Of a DNA stretch of 64,000 nucleotides, positions 46,676 to 58,949 are shown in pieces. Within the stretch, counting starts at the first letter, position 1, and the number at the start of each line of letters is the position of its first letter. Below the pieces are notes generated by a model. That model was not told where the DNA came from. It was given only the letters and a program-made list of their open reading frames with translations, and ran no database searches. Source of the DNA: Areca catechu (Eukaryota; Streptophyta; Magnoliopsida; Arecales; Arecaceae); NCBI GenBank assembly GCA_021397845.1, contig CM038053.1, positions 147,892,041-147,956,040 of the forward strand, written 5' to 3'. Made by a program: the position numbers and the translations under genes.

Positions 46676-48422
46676 TGCCAGTCACTTCCACTGAACTCTT
46701 CCTTTTGTTGACCGGTCAAAGCCAACATGAGAGGGCATGGAGATGAGGATAAAGTCCCTTGGACTTTATCTAGCTTTGGTGATTGATATATAGAAGGACT
46801 CTTGTCCTTTCTATGCACCAAAGTTCTGTGCGCCAATAGTGAAGAGTTGCGACTCTTCACTTTGTGCTCCATCTTTCTCAACTCCATTCACATGTTTGAC
46901 TTAGTCAAAAGCTATGCAAAATGTGTGTCAAATGAAAGGGCATGAAGTGTACTTTATCACTATATCAGTGATTATCAGGCATAAGGACTCTTGGTCCTTC
47001 TGTGCCCTTTTATTTGCTAAGCACCCATTTTGCGCCAAGAGTCCCATGCTATTTGGACTCTTGACATATGGTGCATAACATGTCCAAAAAAAATCAGATA
47101 AAATATGATAAGTTCATCTCACTTAGGACACAACCCAATTTAGGTCTCCCATAAATAGGTTGGTCTATTTAGCAACCTATCAGATCCAATTCAATTGGTT
47201 TAGGAGATTAGGGCAGCCTACACATGCTAGTGTGAAATCTAGCTAACCAATTAGGATCCCATGACCTTAATTAGATGTCAATTGACTTCCTAGATTAATT
47301 CCATAATGTGTGTGACCCTTTTGGTTCCACATCTAGCTAGCAGTAGGTCTAGGTCTGAGCCAATTCAATCCAATCGAACCTGATTGACCTAGTTAGGTCA
47401 AATTGAGCTGACCTAAGTTGCCAATTCGAACCAGCTTTCGAATTGACTCACGAATCTAATCGAATTGATCCATGAAAATCTACAAGATATAATTGACATC
47501 TAGCAACATGTCATGCCTACTCGGAAGATGAAAAATTTGGTGAAAATTATCAAAATACCCTTCAATAAAAAGTTACTTTGCAATTAAATATTTTGATCTC
47601 CCATTATCCCGATTAAGTGATGGGCATGGATAAATGTAAAACCTTAACACTTAACCATTTCAAATCTCTAATTGATAATGAAGACTCTGTTGATGACTAG
47701 TTAGAAACCACTTCTAATCAAATCCTACTTTGATCAAAGACTCCTTGAGTCATCAATCAAAGAGATTACTTGGTATAACAATTCCTCTTACTAGGAATGA
47801 TCATTCCTTGTTGGTCCACTCACATCCTTCATACACCTTCCACCATATCCAAGAACACCCCGTACATGAGTCAATGTCATGAGTGAGTATGAACCAAAAC
47901 ATGGCTTAATGTGCAAAAGGAACCATGGTGATCTCAGGTTAGAGATCACTTACGCAACTCCCACTATGAGAACTATCTTTTGACAAGTATAAAGACTTAC
48001 ATAAGATAGTCTTGGTGCAGATCAGTTTAGTGAACTCATTCCCTGATGAGCACACTTATCCTTGTATTAGTGTATCTACACAAGTGGCCGTGAGACCAAC
48101 CACCCTCTCCATCGAGCATACATAAGATTGCTAGTCTTTCTGGAAGCATCAATACCCGAATCAATGATCCAACGACTAGGAACATTTTATATTATGGTTT
48201 ATAGAAACTTAGGTCTCACCGTTATGATCTCCATCATAACCCTAATTCCTATGCCCTAACCTATGGGGTTCATTATAATCTTTAAATAAGATGTAGTAGT
48301 ATGATGAAACAAAAATGCCTTTAATTAATATAATAATGTCATACAAGAATTGGAAGATTACAAAAATATCCTTACAAAGATTGGCTTTTAGGTCACTTTT
48401 CTTTTAACCCCTTCCTGTGACA

Positions 48423-51046
48423 GGATTCTAATTAAATAACCACCAGTCCGCTTAGGGCATTTGCCTTTGGATATCTAGCCTTAGACAACAACTTCCAGTA
48501 ATAGATGATGGGTTGGGTGCACTAGTTTCCTCACTAGACTCGGACCCAACATATTTGTGTCCCTAAGTCTATTAGGTTGCTAGTTAATTTTAATTAGGGC
48601 TTAGGTATGTTTGCAAGGTGTTGTTTTGGGCCCAGGATAGGTGACGAAATCTTGTCCTGATCTGGGATAAAAAATTGCCCTTAAGATTACTTTAAATGAA
48701 ATGATGCACAATCAATGAACTTGATGCAATCTAATAACAAAATAGAAAAATAAGATTTTTTTTGTCTCTTTTTATGATGTGGCAACTTAAGTTTGAATTG
48801 GTTAAGTTATCAAACAAATTGGCTTGGGTTTTGTCGGGTTTGGTAGTTGATTATGTTTAGTTAAGTTATCAAACAAATTGGCTTGGGTTTTTTTGTTCTA
48901 TTTTTTGATGCAGAGGTTATCATGGATTTTAGAGCATAAAAATTTTAAAAAAATTTGCAAACAGGGAATGACATGTGATGATGATCCCTACCAAATTTCA
49001 TGTAGAGTCAAAATTATTTGACTATGCAAAACCTAGGGTTTATAACTGGGTGCAGAAAAGACAGATTTCTAGTTAGGGTTTCTAGGATGCAAATTTTTTT
49101 GCAATTTTTGGTTCTATAAAATCTAAGAAAAATATTAGTAAAACAAAATAGAGGACAACTCAAGTAATACTTAGTGTAAAAATCAGACAAAAACAATATG
49201 CCTAAGTGGTTGAAAGAGACCTAAACTTGGACTCCTAGTGCAGATGACAGGATGAAAAATTTTTCTAGGACAGAAAATAGGTATGAAAAAATTATATGAT
49301 TTAGAATAAATTATATAAAATTAATTATAACAAAAATTAAATATGATGAATCTATCAAAATAAGAATAATAATTTTCTAACATACTTATATAGAGAAATA
49401 ATTAATTTAACAGACTGTATGCAAAAATTATGAGATGCAGAAAATTAGCCCTAAAAGTGCTCTGATACTAAATTTTTGCTGGACTAATTAGCATCCAAGG
49501 GAGTTTTTGTGGATTTAGAATTAAGTTTAGATTATAATTCCCAAATTTCAAGTCAAAAAGATATAAGGGTGATCCTATAAAAATTCTAGACCTTAAGCAT
49601 GCAAAAAAGACCCTCAAAAGAGATAAAACAACAGGACTGCCAGGGATAAGAAACCCCGGTAAGGCAGGCTCTTCTGCAATAACATGATCTAGAGGGTTAG
49701 GGCGTGTGTACCTGGCAATGTTTGCTTCTGCTTCCATAAAGAGATCACTCCTCGCTCCCGGATGTGGCTTGGAAAGTCAAGCCAGAAAACCCGCGGATCT
49801 ATCGACTTTTTATCTGCTGGTTCAAAGGCAAAGCAAACTACATCCGATCTTCACAGAACCAGAGGGACCTGCAAGACACCTATCAAGGGATTAGAAACAA
49901 ATATCAGATTGAGAAAAGAAAGTGGATAGGGTGGCCAAGATGGTAGCAGGAAGATGGGCATCCAGGTAGATGGTGGCTAAGGTTTTGATAAATAGGGCCT
50001 CATAACACTCAATGCTCAAAGAGCAAAGGTAAACAGATATTTCACCCACTCCCTCTTAGAGGACAATGCATAAAGGCAAAGGCAATGATAAGAAGAAACC
50101 CTCAACTTTTTATTAATCATAATTCATCAAGGTATATTACAAGAGGGGGAGGGGTGGGGTATTTCTAGGTGCTCCCATGTCCTCTCCCTATTAGGATTGG
50201 AGTACAAAACTTGAATAGGAAAAGGATTACAAATTTGAATAGAATTAAGACTTGATTCCTAAAAGGATGTGGACATCTCTCCTTCTTTGAGTTGGTCAAA
50301 GGGACTCCTTGGACTTTGTCAAAGGGCTCTTTTGGGCTAGGATGCCTCCTTCATTTGGGCTTGGACTTTAGGCAGCAAGCTTGTGAATTTGGGTGGCCTC
50401 CATATGGGCTTGGCATGTTGCTTCTTGGATGGCTTTGAAAGGCCTAGGGTGCCAACGTTATTCTTGGCTAAGGATGGCCTGGGATGCCACTTGCTATTGG
50501 ACTAGGAGGATGCCATCCTTGAGGCATGATAGTGACCGGGCATGTGGGCTTGAGTAGAAGCCTAGGTGCATGAACAGCAAGGGCCTAGATAAAACTGGTG
50601 ACTCTCCTCTCTTGTACTGGACTTGAACCAAAATACAGGATCCATAGACTTGAGACAAGGGACTCACTAGACTTTCTTGTCCCAATTTATTACAAGACAC
50701 ACTCTTCATTACAAGACTCAATTGATGGACTAACTTTATTACAAAAATTGGCTCTCTTTAATACAAGTTACTTGGGACTAATGGACTACCATGCTCAAAT
50801 ATAACAAGGATCAAAACAGGACTCAATGACCCCAAATAGGACTCAAATGGGTTCCTTGAGCTTAATTAAGCTAAACCCTAATTACAGGACTTTAAATGAC
50901 TCAACTAACTTAAGCCCTAATTACAAGACTCAAAGGGCTAACAAGACTTGATTTTTTTAGCAAAATTGAAAATTGGTTAAGGGTCTGAAAGATCTCAAAA
51001 TTCAGGGACCCATAGTGAACTAGGGTTGATCCTAATGTCCACATCA
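48423..51046 (-). mobile_element. Gypsy 5 remnant: leader and 5' LTR
   Basis: Leader 48423-49458 with the conserved gypsy block (GACAACAACTTCCAGTAATAG near 48484, GGGCCCAGGATAGG near 48630). PBS on the minus strand TAGTATCAGAGC (49470-49459). LTR 49477-51046 (1570 bp, + strand TGCTGGACTAATT to GTCCACATCA). Copia 3 interrupts the leader on the left, so gag and the rest lie outside the window. On the right it enters copia 4 RNase H, with CAACA (51047-51051) as candidate TSD. Confidence 0.8.
49477..51046 (-). repeat. 5' LTR of gypsy 5
   Basis: Same length and ends as the LTRs of gypsy 2, 3 and 6. The TATA position (50160) is mutated to TATTTCTAGG on the + strand. Open frames at 49706-49946 and 50494-50804 are inside the LTR and not supported as genes. 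Confidence 0.8.
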
Positions 51047-53508
51047 CAACATCTTATCTTTGAACGAGGTGGAAGCATCTTAGGATGTGCTTGGGCTTAT
51101 GATGAGGCCTTTGTTCCTTAGCTTGCAAAACAACTCTAGTGTTATCACAATTAAGTGGCACCGGTTGTTGTATAGCAGGAACCATGCTCAATTTTGTGAT
51201 GAATTTCTTCATCCACATAGATTCTTTTGTGGCTCACTTATAGCTATGTACTATGCCTTATTAACTGAGTCAAAAACTACAGTTTGCTGCTTTGTACTCT
51301 TCCAACTCACTGCACCACCATATAGGGTGAAGACATACCCTAATATGGATTTACTATCATCTAGATCTAATTGAAAACAAGAATTTGTATACCCTTTTAG
51401 TTTCAACTTTGACCTACCATATATTAGAAAATATCTTGTCCTTCTCAGGTACTTAAGAATATTTTTTACAGCTTTCCAATGATCCTTTCTGGATCAGCCT
51501 AAGACCTACTTACGATGCCCAAGGCATAAGAAACATCAAGCCTGGTACATAATATGGCATACATAATTGATTCTACAGCCGAAGCATACGAAATCAAACT
51601 AATTCTCTCTCTCTCTCCTAGTGTCTTAGGAGGCATCTTCTTGTAGAGATGTATGCCTTGACTCATGGGTAAGTAACCTTTCTTACTTCCCTCCATGTTG
51701 AATCTCTTCAACACTAAGTCAATGTACTTGGATTAGAATAAGCCAAGCATCCTCTTAGATCTATCTTTATAGATCTTTATACCCAGTATATAGGATGTCT
51801 CTCTAAAATCCTTCATGGAAAATTGCTTTGATAGCTAAGACTTGACCGACTGCAACATTGGTATATCATTTCCGATGATGAGTATGTCATCGATATACAA
51901 AACTAAGAAAACATGCGCACTCCCACTTGCCATCTTATACACACAGTTCACCCATATTCTTGATGAAACCGAACTCTATGATTGTTTCGTCAAAGCAGAT
52001 GTTCCAACTCCTCGATGCTTGCTTCAATCCATAAATGGATTTCTTAATCCTGCGTACTTGGTTTGGTCTCTCACTTGAGACAAACCCCTCTGGTTGTGAT
52101 ATATAGAATTCTTCTTTAAGATATCCATTAAGGAAAGCAGTCTTTACATCCATCTACTATATTTCATAGTCATAGTATACAGCTATTGCAAGTAATATCC
52201 GAATGGATTTGAGTATGGCTACTGGTAAAAAAGTTTCATCATAGTCAATTCCATGTCTTTCTTTGAAACCTTTTGCCACCCGTTTATCCTTATAGGTCTC
52301 TATTTGACAATCTGCTATGATCTTCTTCTTAAAGACCCATTTACACCCAATTGGGTTTACTCTCTCAGGTGGATCTACTAATGTCCAAATTTGATTGGAG
52401 TACATAGAGTCCATCTCATATTTCATGGCTTCTAGCCATCTGTTAGAGTCTCCACTCGTGACAGCTTCCATATAGGTTACTATGTCATCATCCTGTATGA
52501 TACTAGCTTCATTATCATTCCCAATAACAAAGCCATATCTGAGAGGTTGACTTTGCACCCTCTCTGACCTATGGATAGGAGGTGTGTATTGTGGTTGTTC
52601 CTAAACCATAGAAATATTTGGTTGAGGAATTGCTTTTGATGTAGGTTGAAATTCTTCAAGTTCAAATATCCTCTCACTGCCCCTTTCTTGGATAAACTCC
52701 TTTTCCAAGAATGTGGCATGCCTACTGATAAAGACCTTTTACTCAATAGGATGGTAGAAAAGGTAACCCATACCTTCTTAGGATATCCTACAAACCTATA
52801 CTTGTCAGCCCTAGCACTTATCTTATGTCTAAAAACATTTCTGACATAAGAAGGGCAATCCCAAATCTTAAAATACTTAAGACTTAGCCTTCTCCCTTAC
52901 TATAATTCATATGGAGTGCTTTTAATTGCCTTTGATGATACCCTATTCAATATGTATGTAGCAGTATTTAGGGCATAACTCGAGAAGGATACTAGAAGAT
53001 CTGTGTAGAATATCATGGACCGTACCATGTCCAATAAGGCTCGGTTCCTCCTTTCTACTACACCATTTAGCTATGATGTGTATGGAGGAGTCAATTTAAA
53101 GAGTATGCCTTTGTCTTTAAGATGATCAAGAAATACACTAGACAAGTATTCTCCTCCTCTATCAAACCAAAGGATTTTAATACTATGTTTAGTTTGTTTC
53201 TTAACCTCACTTTGATACTCTTTGAATTTATCAAAGGTTTCAGCCTTGTGTTTCATAAGATACACATATCTGAACCTTGATAAGTCATCAGTAAAACTAA
53301 TGAAATAAGAGTATCCTCCTTTGACCTGGGTTATCATAGGACCACACACATCCATGTGTACTAGACCTAACAACTCAGTTTCCCTCTCTACATGTCCTGT
53401 GAATGGAGATTTGGTCATCTTACCCATGAGACAGGTCTCACAAGTTCCTAATGACTCAAGATCGAAAGGTTCAAAGAAATTTTCTTTGTATAACATGTTT
53501 ATCCTAGA
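51047..53508 (-). pseudogene. Copia 4 Pol fragment (integrase, RT, part of RNase H)
   Basis: Right to left: integrase zinc region and core (CETCLMGKMTKSPFTGH, HMDVCGPMITQVKGG, WFDRGGEYLS, 53496-53071) and integrase-RT linker (52746-52480). RT follows (NPIGCKWVFKKKI, GIDYDETFLPVAILKSIRIL, MDVKTAFLNGYLKEE, IYGLKQASRSWN). The YVDD region near 51890 is in another frame. Then GSKKGYLPMSQGIHL, DVSYALGIVS and decayed RNase H. The second catalytic site reads FDRGGEY where copia 1 has SDRGGEY. Many stops and frameshifts; older than copia 1 and 2. Confidence 0.88.
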
Positions 53509-54130
53509 TGTTGGGTTTCAGTGGCACAATGGAAGAATGGATTTCAAAATTTTCATTTTGAAACTCCAAATAACTAGAAATCCTAAGTCTAAGATCCCTT
53601 ATTCATTATAATTAACAAGTCATACAATTAGGGTTTGGAATAATACCTAGAATGCAAATTCTTTCTTCTTTCCACTAGGTATACAAGTGCATGCCCTCTA
53701 GAGGTGATCTATATAGGAATTGATCATACGAAGCACTCCTTAGCAGATTGCTTAAATCTCTAGGACTATTTTGACAGGCTTTCTTCCTTTGGTAGCCTCT
53801 CCTTCCATGCTCAGACCCTTGCCCTCTAGTAGAGCACTTTGAGCCCTCTCCAAAATCTCTCTTCACTCTCTTTATCACTTCCTAAATCTCTTCCAAAACA
53901 CATGTATTAAAATGGTGCACTTGTCTTAAGGCAAGACTTATGTCCTAATAAGGCAAGGAAGAGACTATTGAATAGAGTGACAGAATGTAAGAGTGTAAGA
54001 AAGAAGGAGAATCAGATTGCCTTTGGCCTAAACACCAAAGGATATTTATAGGAGATAGGGAGGTGCCAAAAGTGGCTCTTCATCAGCTCTTGATCTATCA
54101 AATAACAGATCACATAAGACCCTTTATTAA
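53509..54130 (-). repeat. LTR X: partial copia LTR
   Basis: In + strand terms starts TGTTGGGTTTC, the inverted LTR end of the copia 3 / LTR A family, and abuts copia 4 integrase. It matches copia 3 LTR (for example CACTCCTTAG and GACTCTTTTGGTAGCC-like blocks at 46055-46110) until 54130, where copia 5 begins. ATATTTATAGG near 54033 is the inverted TATA region. Candidate left TSD CTAGA (53504-53508). Confidence 0.82.
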
Positions 54131-54373
54131 TGTTGACTCTGGTCTTGATTTTGATGATTGACAAAATACTTTAATATATATAAGTACTAATTATATTTTT
54201 ATGTATGTTTATCAGATCTTAATACTCATCCATGTTGAATGAAGAAATACATGTTTTCAGTTGATGAAAGCCTTGAATTAATGAAAAATCAAGTATATGG
54301 ACTTTGAAATTGATAAGGAAGAACTTGAAGATGCTAAGAATCAATTTTGGAGAATTCTCAGCACTGGCACATT

Positions 54374-54576
54374 CAAGTGTCGACTCTGGAAGATGTCGAA
54401 GTATTGACTCAAGGCCTGAGAACAAGAAAAATATAGAATTGTGTTAATCCAAAATTTTTGCCTTAAGATGACCTGTCAAGTGTCGACTCACCAATCAAGT
54501 GTCAACTCATGATGAAATCAAGTGTCGACTCATGAAGAACCCATGTGTCGACTTACCAGATTCAAGTGTTGACACT
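54374..54576 (+). repeat. Tandem-like array of CAAGTGTCGACTCA motifs
   Basis: Copies start at 54374, 54398 (degraded), 54477, 54496, 54519, 54542 and 54563. The last five are spaced 19-23 bp. The core GTCGAC is palindromic. The array lies upstream of the TATA box in U3. Confidence 0.8.
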
Positions 54577-54609
54577 TGAAGTAATGGCTAGTTTTTTCTA
54601 AAGTATAGA

Positions 54610-56181
54610 TGGTGGGAGCACCAGGATTATAAACATATTACTAGGTCCTATTTGGTTTACCTAGCCATGTCTTAAGTTTTGTAATCAATTATAATTGAGT
54701 CCTGTAATAAGTCGAGGTTAGTTCATTTGTCTCAACCCTCAACCTTAGTCTAGTTTTCAGTCTTGTACATCAGCTGCAACTTTAGTATGAGCCCAATTTC
54801 TGTTTAAGAGAGGAGGTTACCCTATTTTGGAGTTCCACCAGGTCACATCTAGGAGTCAGAGGCCACTACATCAGCAATTGGATTTTGTTTGACAACCCAG
54901 GATCCAAGATGCTTCCGGAACCCTGATTCCTTCCAAATGCCCTCTAAATGCCCAGATTCCCTTCTAGATCCAGAGCATATTTTCAAATAGGGCATCCATG
55001 AATCCAGAGGTCTACCTGCATCCCAGCCCAAAGAAATCAAGCCCAGGTGCCAATCCCAAGCCCTTAAAAAGCAAGATTCTAGAGAATATTCCTGTTACTA
55101 GGCTACCAGGCCACCCCAGCTTCCAGAGGTCCAAACCCATGCACCCAATCCCCTTTGGGCTAGCCCCTTGCTACTCTTAGAGGCCCAACATGCCCCCCCT
55201 AGGCATCCTTGAAGTACTGACCTCGTCCAAATAGGTTTGACCAACTCTAAGTTGAAGAGAAGAAGGAGAAGACCAAGTTTATTCCTAACCTTGTTGGGAT
55301 TTCTAATCCTTTTAAACTTTGTAATTCTAACCTAGCTAGGAAAGGACTTGTATTCCAATTGGGAAGAGGACATGTAACCCAAGCGTAACCATGGTTAGTG
55401 AGGGCATGGGAACTCTATAAATACCTCACCCCTTCCCCTCTTGTAAGGATCTCTTTCTTATGAATAGAACTTGCTGAAATTTTGAGTTATTACCTTGTGT
55501 TGGTTTTTTATTTTGGTTCTTTAGGTTGTGTTTTTGTGTGTGGAAGAATTCCTTGCTGCCCTAGCATCCTTCTATGCCCTAAATCACTACCATCCAAGCA
55601 TTCACACATCCAAGAAGGAGTGCCCGAGGTTGCCAAGCAAGGAGATCTTCAACAAGCTTCAAACAACCCATCTTTAAACCCTAACCTGATTTCTTTTAAA
55701 ACCTAGTTTCCGTTCTTTTTCTTACTTGCTGTTTTGATGGACCCTTGACATTTTGCTAGATCCCCGAGGTGCTTCCCCTCCCCTGAGGAGGCCTTCTTTG
55801 CTGCCCGAACCACCCAGATTCATCATCAGATTTGACGGAGAAAAGGCTTCTTCTTACAGGCTTTGATCAGAGTTTTGAGTGATCTCTTCTGCTATTGAAT
55901 TTCAATCTCTGACTGGTATGAACCATTTCCTTCACTTATTATCTGATTTTGATGAAGATAAACTATCCTAAACTAGGAGTTTTTCATCTCTCAGGTCCAG
56001 AAAATTTGATTGGTTTGCATGAGTATGCCTGCGACCCCATGATTCATTGCACTGCTAGTCTTTCCAATAGTTCTTACTTTATTTTGGAAATGTAGCCTGC
56101 AAATAAAATTAAAAAAATTATAAAAAAATTATTTTACTATTTTTCATGCATTTTTATCAGTCTTAGAGTTGTTCCACATCA
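54610..56181 (+). repeat. 5' LTR of gypsy 6
   Basis: TGGTGGGAGCACC to GTTCCACATCA; TATAAATA at 55416-55423. Confidence 0.92.
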
Positions 56182-56184
56182 GTT

Positions 56185-56196
56185 TTGTATCAGAGC
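56185..56196 (+). promoter_or_regulatory. Primer-binding site of gypsy 6
   Basis: TTGTATCAGAGC, one change from TGGTATCAGAGC, three bases after the LTR. Confidence 0.8.
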
Positions 56197-57270
56197 AGGT
56201 TTAGGATTGTTTTTATTTGCATCTCATTCGCAAACCCTAATTCTGCATTCTGTCCACTGCATTAGGTGTTTAGTTTTCATCTAATTTTTGCATCATAAAC
56301 ATTTTATTTTTTTGTCAAATTTGCACTGCATGTTCTCTGTTTTGTCCTAGTAATTATCAAAATTTTTAATTAATTTTACTAAAACCCTAAATCTATATAA
56401 TTTGGCATAATAAAAACCCTAATAGAATTCTGATAATTTTTGTAGCAATCCATAAAACCTTAGGTTTGCATAATCATATGATTTGTTTTCTTCATGATAT
56501 TTAGTAGGTTTGATCATCGCTGTCCATCCTCTGTTCCATATTTTTTTTATTTTTTTATGCATTAGGATCTATGTCAAACTTTGCAACTACCAAAACCTTA
56601 ATTCACTGATTTCTGCTACATTCTGCATCATGACTCAACCTAACCTAATCACCTACCAAACCCCAATCCCAAGCCAAACATTGTTTGATAACCCCAGTTA
56701 ACTTAAACCTAACTTGACACATCATAAATCATTAAAAAAATATTTTATTTTTTGATTGTTTTAGCTTATATTAGGGCCATTGATTGCCATCATTTTAACC
56801 TATTCTTAAGGGCAACTCAAAATCTCAGATCAGGGCAGGATTTCATCACCTGTCCTAGACCCAAAATCAACATCATCATGCTAACCCAAGCCTAATTAAA
56901 ATCAATTAGAACTAATTTTTCCTCGTGGGCTAGGAGACATCAATAGGTCGGGTCAGAGCTGTGTGGGCCAACTAATGTATTTAACCTTTTAGCTATTATT
57001 GAAAGCTGGTGTCTAAGGCTGGGGGTCCAGAGTAAAACTACCTAAGTGGTGTTGAGGTTTTTTATTGGGTCCATGCAAAAGCAGGGGGGCCTCCCACACT
57101 CCCACCCCTTACCTGGCCTATGGAAGGATTAGCTATTGGATTAGGTGTAAGTTCAGCTGACCCACCCAATTTCTGGCTCTAGGTCTAGGAAACCCTAGAT
57201 TATACTAGTCTTTTCTTTTTCTTTTACATGCTTGGTTACATCATTTCATTTTGATTGTTTGATTTGTTGC
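56197..57270 (+). other. Gypsy 6 leader
   Basis: Non-coding. Conserved block at about 56815-57060 (CAGGGCAGGATTTCATCACC, GGGCTAGGAGACATC, AGGTCGGGTCAG, AAAGCTGGTGTCTAAGGC). Confidence 0.75.
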
Positions 57271-58020
57271 ATGACCACTAGATTAGGAACCCAATACCAG
57301 TAGACTTAATCCAACCCAACTAGTGTGACCATAAATTCCAACCCTAGGAGAGCCCAATACTCTGATCCATATAGGGAGCCCAACCCTAGGAGAACCCCAT
57401 ATAATGAACCATACTTGGAGCCCAACTCTAGGAGAACCCAATACTTTGACCCTTACCAGAAGTCAAACTATAGGAAGCCCGATTATCAAGTACCCACCTT
57501 AAGTGGCACATCAAATCCTAAGGATTACATAGACTGGGAAAAAGACATGGAACAATATCTTGAATGGTATGGCCTGAGTGATGAGAAAAAGTTTCAATTT
57601 GTCCAGCTCAGGCTAACTGATCAAGCAAGATTATATTGGGACCAAGTAGAAAGACTCAATAATCAGATAGGCAACCTACCCATTACCACTCGAGAAGCCA
57701 TGAAGTTAAAGCTTAGGGCTAAGTATGATCCCACATACTATTGACAATGCCTTCTAGACCAATAGAATAGGTTATATCAAGGAAATAGGTCTATATCAGA
57801 ATATATAGCCCAATTTGAAGAATGTGCCTTTACGTGTTGCCTAGATGAACCCAAATCAGTGACCTTATCTTGGTTTGAGACTAGCCTTCGTGAAGACATC
57901 TAGTTGAAACTATCTCATTGGCAAATTCAGAACATAGAGGAAGCCTATAACATAGCTTTGGAATTCAAGTCAACCCTTAGGACTGAACCCATAACCCTTA
58001 GTCAGCCTGAATCCCATAGG
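57271..58020 (+). pseudogene. Gypsy 6 Gag with capsid domain
   Basis: ATG at 57271 (MTTRLGTQYQ), then TAG (57301) and TAA (57307) in frame. A tandem Pro/Arg/Tyr-rich region follows (PRRTPYNEPYLEPNSRRTQY). Capsid: DYQVPTLSGTSNPKDYIDWE, YLEWYGLSDEKKFQFVQLRL, ARLYWDQVERL, SISEYIAQFEECA, TLSWFETSLREDI. Stops near 57742 and 57762. No zinc knuckle is seen. It is the only pol-less copy here that keeps the capsid; the N-terminus is shared with gypsy 3 and 4. Confidence 0.82.
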
Positions 58021-58076
58021 ATCAGCACCCCATACCCTAGCTAGTTTTCCTTAGCCAAACCCCTTCTACTACCCCA

Positions 58077-58949
58077 TTGGTTCACCAAGATGACCTAGAA
58101 GAAGAAATATATGAGGCTGACCCACGTTTAGTGGAGTATAAAGATGATGAGTCTATTGTAGATCTAGAGGAAGAAACACCTATAGAAGACCCAGAAGTAG
58201 TTGACTATAACCAAACCCCAATAGAAACCAAACAAGAATTAGTTGAGTCTGAAGTCCAACCCAGTTCAACCATGGAGTCCAATCTAGAAACCCTCAAGGC
58301 CCTAATTGAACAATGGGCCCAGAAAATTACCCTATTCCAAACCTAGTTTACCCAATCCACCACCCTGGAATCAGTTGAAACTGACCAAACCCAGGTAGAA
58401 GCCAATTCAATGTTAGTTGATCCAGTAGAAACCCAGGTAGAAGCCAATCCATTGTTAGTTGATCCAGTAGATACCCAGGTTGAGGCCACCCTAGATTTAG
58501 CTTACTTTAACCACACCCAACCTGTAGTGGAAGAACCTTTAAAGGAAGAGGACCATAAGGAATCCAGTCCCACTATTCGATTTTTACCTGAGGAGCCACT
58601 AGAAGAAAGCCCAATTAGAGAGCCATGTTCTTTGATTTATGAGCCAGAAGAGTTTAATAAGGACTTGACATCTTTGAATCAGTACCCTCTGGATGAAGTC
58701 ACCTCTTTGACTCCACTTGATCTCTTTCCTGAAATCAACAACCCTTTCTTCCATTATGTAGACCCTTTAGATAGACATCAAACCCATAAGGTAAACCTCA
58801 TTAGTCTAGGATTAACTCCCGACATCCCTTCTTATATCTTAGTCTATCCAATTAACCACGAACCATTTTCTTACTTTCCACCCAACCAGACTAATCCCGA
58901 ATTCAGCTCATATTTTTGCCTTTTCTTGAGTTTTCTTATATTTCTTTAA
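58077..58949 (+). pseudogene. Gypsy 6 acidic ORF (one stop)
   Basis: About 290 codons in one frame with a single TAG at 58344-58346 (probably CAG). Order: VHQDDLEEEIYEADPRLVEY; acidic PEVVDYNQTPIETKQEL; 14-residue repeats TQVEANxxLVDPVE (42 bp period, 58390-58487); EEPLEESPIREP; YPLDEVTSLTPLDLFPEI; DPFFHYVDPLDR; VYPINHEPFSYFPPNQTNP; a hydrophobic end and a stop. No homologous block exists in gypsy 1. It is shared with gypsy 2, 3 and 4. Function unknown; it may once have been fused to Gag, now a different frame. Confidence 0.8.

Larger units (their letters stand above)
12482..48422 (-). mobile_element. Copia element 3 (minus strand), split by nested insertions
   Basis: Pieces in transcription order: 5' LTR (48422 down to 33803, split by gypsy 4), PBS (33801-33790), leader, Gag N-terminus (32624-32209), Gag C-terminus (23738-23399), zinc knuckle to integrase (13446-12482). 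The zinc-knuckle codons continue exactly across the gypsy 1 insertion, and Gag continues across gypsy 2. The family is the same broad group as copia 1 (shared Gag and integrase motifs) but a clearly diverged member. RT, RNase H and the 3' LTR are not in the window, since the gypsy LTR at 11472-12481 interrupts integrase. Confidence 0.85.
33803..48422 (-). repeat. 5' LTR of copia 3, interrupted by gypsy 4
   Basis: In + strand terms starts TGTAGGGTTTT (33803) and ends CCTGTGACA (48422). The two pieces, 33803-34026 and 46053-48422, sum to about 2.59 kb. They match the inverted LTR X (53509-54130) and, more loosely, LTR A/B. Minus TATAAATAG box near 46360. Hairpins are at 46648-46675 and 46838-46861. 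Confidence 0.85.

Noticed and set aside
51087..53611. Plus-strand frames across the copia 4 region
   Set aside because: They mirror the minus-strand copia pol sequence, which has recognisable RT and integrase motifs.
54477..54576. CRISPR-like repeat-spacer pattern
   Set aside because: Units are short, degenerate and irregular, inside a retrotransposon LTR in a plant genome.
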